Positions 62,459 through 64,000 of a stretch of DNA of 64,000 bases are shown one piece after another. Origin of the DNA: Fragilaria radians. Lineage: Eukaryota > Bacillariophyta > Fragilariophyceae > Fragilariales > Fragilariaceae. A model generated the notes under the pieces. It was not told the DNA's origin. It worked only from the letters and a program-made list of their open reading frames with translations, and did no database searches. Every line of letters begins with the position of its first letter. Position 1 is the stretch's first letter. A program made the position numbers and the translations under genes. Location of the stretch: positions 698,008-762,007 of the forward strand of contig CAAAJI010000006.1 of NCBI GenBank assembly GCA_900642245.1, written 5' to 3'.

Positions 62459-64000
62459 ATGGCCGCGACGCCACAAGTCTTGCATGTCGCAGGATGGAGT
62501 TCTTGTAAGTAAAAGTAGATATAATTACGAACTAAGTTGTATTAGGATGAATGATAAGAAAACAACGAACTCATCATCATCCTCTACTTAAAAACTGCTA
62601 TTTTCTACAACGGTCGTCGGATTCAAGGTGGTTTCTACCGTCGGACAGCAAGTGTTCTCAGTTCCCTTTCCATTCTCTTTCCAAACCGACTTCGTGTGAT
62701 AGAGCATAGCTTTCCAGACCGTCCAGCGTATCGAGCGTGGTTGGTCGAAGAGGGTTTCCGAGATTGTGTCCCCGATGATAGGGCGAGGCACCACTCTGCC
62801 AGTCCCTTTGTTTGGGCAAGTAAAGAGGCAACGGAAGTGCCCAATCCAGCTGACGTTACATCTTTCTTGGGAGGTCATGAGGATACGTTGTCATGGGCTC
62901 GGAACTTTGCCAATCCTTCCGTAGCAGTACAAGATTCCATTGTTCCCGAAGCCTACATGGTTGACGACGGTTATTCACCGGATCATCCATATGACTACGA
63001 TTTTCTTGTTATTGGAGGAGGATCCGGTGGTATGGCATCCGCGAAGGAAGCGGCCCGACTTGGAGCAAAAGTAGCTTGCTTAGATTTTGTAAAGCCCAGT
63101 CCTCTTGGGACTACGTGGGGCCTTGGGGGTACATGTGTCAATGTCGGATGTATTCCCAAAAAGTTGATGCACACTGGTGCTTTGTTTCAGCAAGCTTTAC
63201 AATCCGACTTGGAGGCATTTGGTATACTCAAACCAGAGGATTCTAAAAGCATGTCTGTGCAATGGGATGCAATCCGAGAAAATGTCCAAAATTACATTCG
63301 TGGATTGAATTTCAAGTATCGAGTGGCATTTCGCGAAAAAGAAGTCAATTATTTGAATCAATTAGGAAAGTTTGTCGATGCCCATACCATTGAAGCTACT
63401 GACAAAAAAGGACGTTCCTCTCTCATTACTGCCGCTCGCTTTTTGATTTGCACGGGGGGTCGTCCAGCACCTCTGGATTGTGAGGGCGGGGAGTTGGCAA
63501 TTAGTTCGGATGACATATTCTCCCTTCCGAAAAACCCTGGGAAGACTCTATGTGTGGGAGCGTCGTATATTTCCTTAGAGTGTGCTGGATTCCTGGCCGG
63601 CTTTGGTAATGATGTAACCATTGCTGTAAGATCCATTCTACTCAGAGGCTTCGATAGAGAATGTGTTGATCGTATCGGAGCGTATATGGAAGACCATGGT
63701 GTGAAGTTTAAAAGGCAAGTGGTACCCTCCAAATTAGTTCGTGTGGATGATAAAATACAAGTCACGTTTTCGGATGGTACCGTCGATACCTATGACACCG
63801 TCTTGGCTGCCGTGGGACGTTTGGCAGATACCGACAAATTGGGATTGGAAACTGTTGACGTAAAGACAAATCCGTCAAACCGCAAAATATTGGCAACGTA
63901 TGAGCAGACGGCAACGCCTAACATTTATGTTGTGGGAGATGTCATGGAAGGGTGCCCAGAGCTTACACCCGTTGCTATTCAAGCAGGACAATTACTAGCA
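62459..64000 (+). CDS. Thioredoxin reductase (animal-type) with N-terminal Grx/Trx-like domain, partial
   Basis: Exon 1 (62459-62504) encodes only MAATPQVLHVAGWSS plus one base. A 123-nt intron (donor GTAAGT, acceptor GATTCAAG at 62627) is followed by exon 2 from 62628, open to the window end. The joined N-terminal domain (residues 1-~125, HVAGWSSCGFYRRTASVLSS, SFPDRPAYRAWLVEEGFRD, SSFLGGHEDTL-like) looks like a divergent glutaredoxin/thioredoxin-type fold with one Cys at the active-site position (CGFY). Then comes the flavoprotein: YDFLVIGGGSGGMASAKEAA (FAD), the redox disulfide GGTCVNVGCIPKKLMHTGAL, CTGGRP, GASYISLECAGFLAGFG (NADPH region) and NIYVVGDVMEGCPELTPVAI. This is high-Mr thioredoxin reductase, which reduces thioredoxin with NADPH. 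The C terminus, where Gly-Cys-Sec-Gly would be expected if it is a selenoprotein, lies beyond the window. Confidence 0.88.

Noticed and set aside
62588..62878. Minus-strand frame over the start of the thioredoxin reductase
   Set aside because: Antisense of exon 2 and the intron; the plus strand gives a conserved protein.
1..64000. CRISPR arrays, bacterial operons or defence islands
   Set aside because: No spaced direct repeats of that type; spliced genes and plastid presequences show a eukaryotic nuclear locus.

Overview
The window looks like nuclear DNA of a photosynthetic stramenopile, most likely a diatom. Intergenic DNA is A+T-rich. Introns are short (about 77-171 nt, GT-AG). Two TatA-like proteins carry an N-terminal signal peptide followed by an ASAFAP-like motif (ATAFAP in one), the diatom-type plastid presequence. 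Decayed Ty1/copia elements, an animal-like cryptochrome/(6-4) photolyase and an animal-type thioredoxin reductase fit the same assignment. Species is not determined.

Layout. 1-5.2 kb: a small spliced gene of unknown function (minus) and a basic nuclear-looking protein (plus). 5.2-9.5 kb: a LARGE-type (GT49) glycosyltransferase and a membrane-anchored Nudix hydrolase, both minus. 10-12.6 kb: a three-exon RING-H2 membrane protein (plus) converging on a three-exon ATG8 gene (minus). 14-17.8 kb: an O-fucosyltransferase-like gene (minus) beside a non-coding dispersed repeat. 21-26 kb: an ADA3-like SAGA subunit candidate and the cryptochrome/photolyase. 27-31 kb: Pescadillo (minus, with an apparent one-base frameshift) divergent from two tandem plastid TatA-like genes. 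30.2-36.8 kb: a near-identical 2.5-kb direct duplication holding the second TatA-like gene, interrupted by the dispersed repeat and a 20-N assembly gap. 37-40.6 kb: a second, inverted O-fucosyltransferase-like copy and a GT92-type glycosyltransferase. 41-44.5 kb: a decayed copia element. 45-51 kb: a 1,975-residue DDT/AT-hook/PHD chromatin protein. 51-56 kb: a copia reverse-transcriptase scrap, UTP11, and a conserved-looking secreted or luminal protein of unknown function. 57-61 kb: a single-pass leucine-rich-repeat protein. 62.4-64 kb: the 5' part of a thioredoxin reductase with an N-terminal glutaredoxin/thioredoxin-like extension, running off the window.

There is no operon-like logic, as expected for a eukaryotic nuclear locus. 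Themes recur: secretory-pathway glycosylation (GT49, two O-fucosyltransferase-like genes, GT92), ribosome biogenesis (Pescadillo, UTP11), chromatin (ADA3-like, DDT/PHD), plastid protein export (two TatA-like proteins) and redox/light (TrxR, cryptochrome).

The most informative anomalies are a 1.6-kb gene-conversion-like tract shared by the two inverted O-fucosyltransferase copies, a probable haplotype (false) duplication around the N gap, the Pescadillo frameshift, the domain-fused thioredoxin reductase hidden behind a 46-nt first exon, and a dispersed non-coding repeat family with a telomere-like sequence near one end. I did not find a clearly new multi-gene system; the candidates are listed as individual findings.
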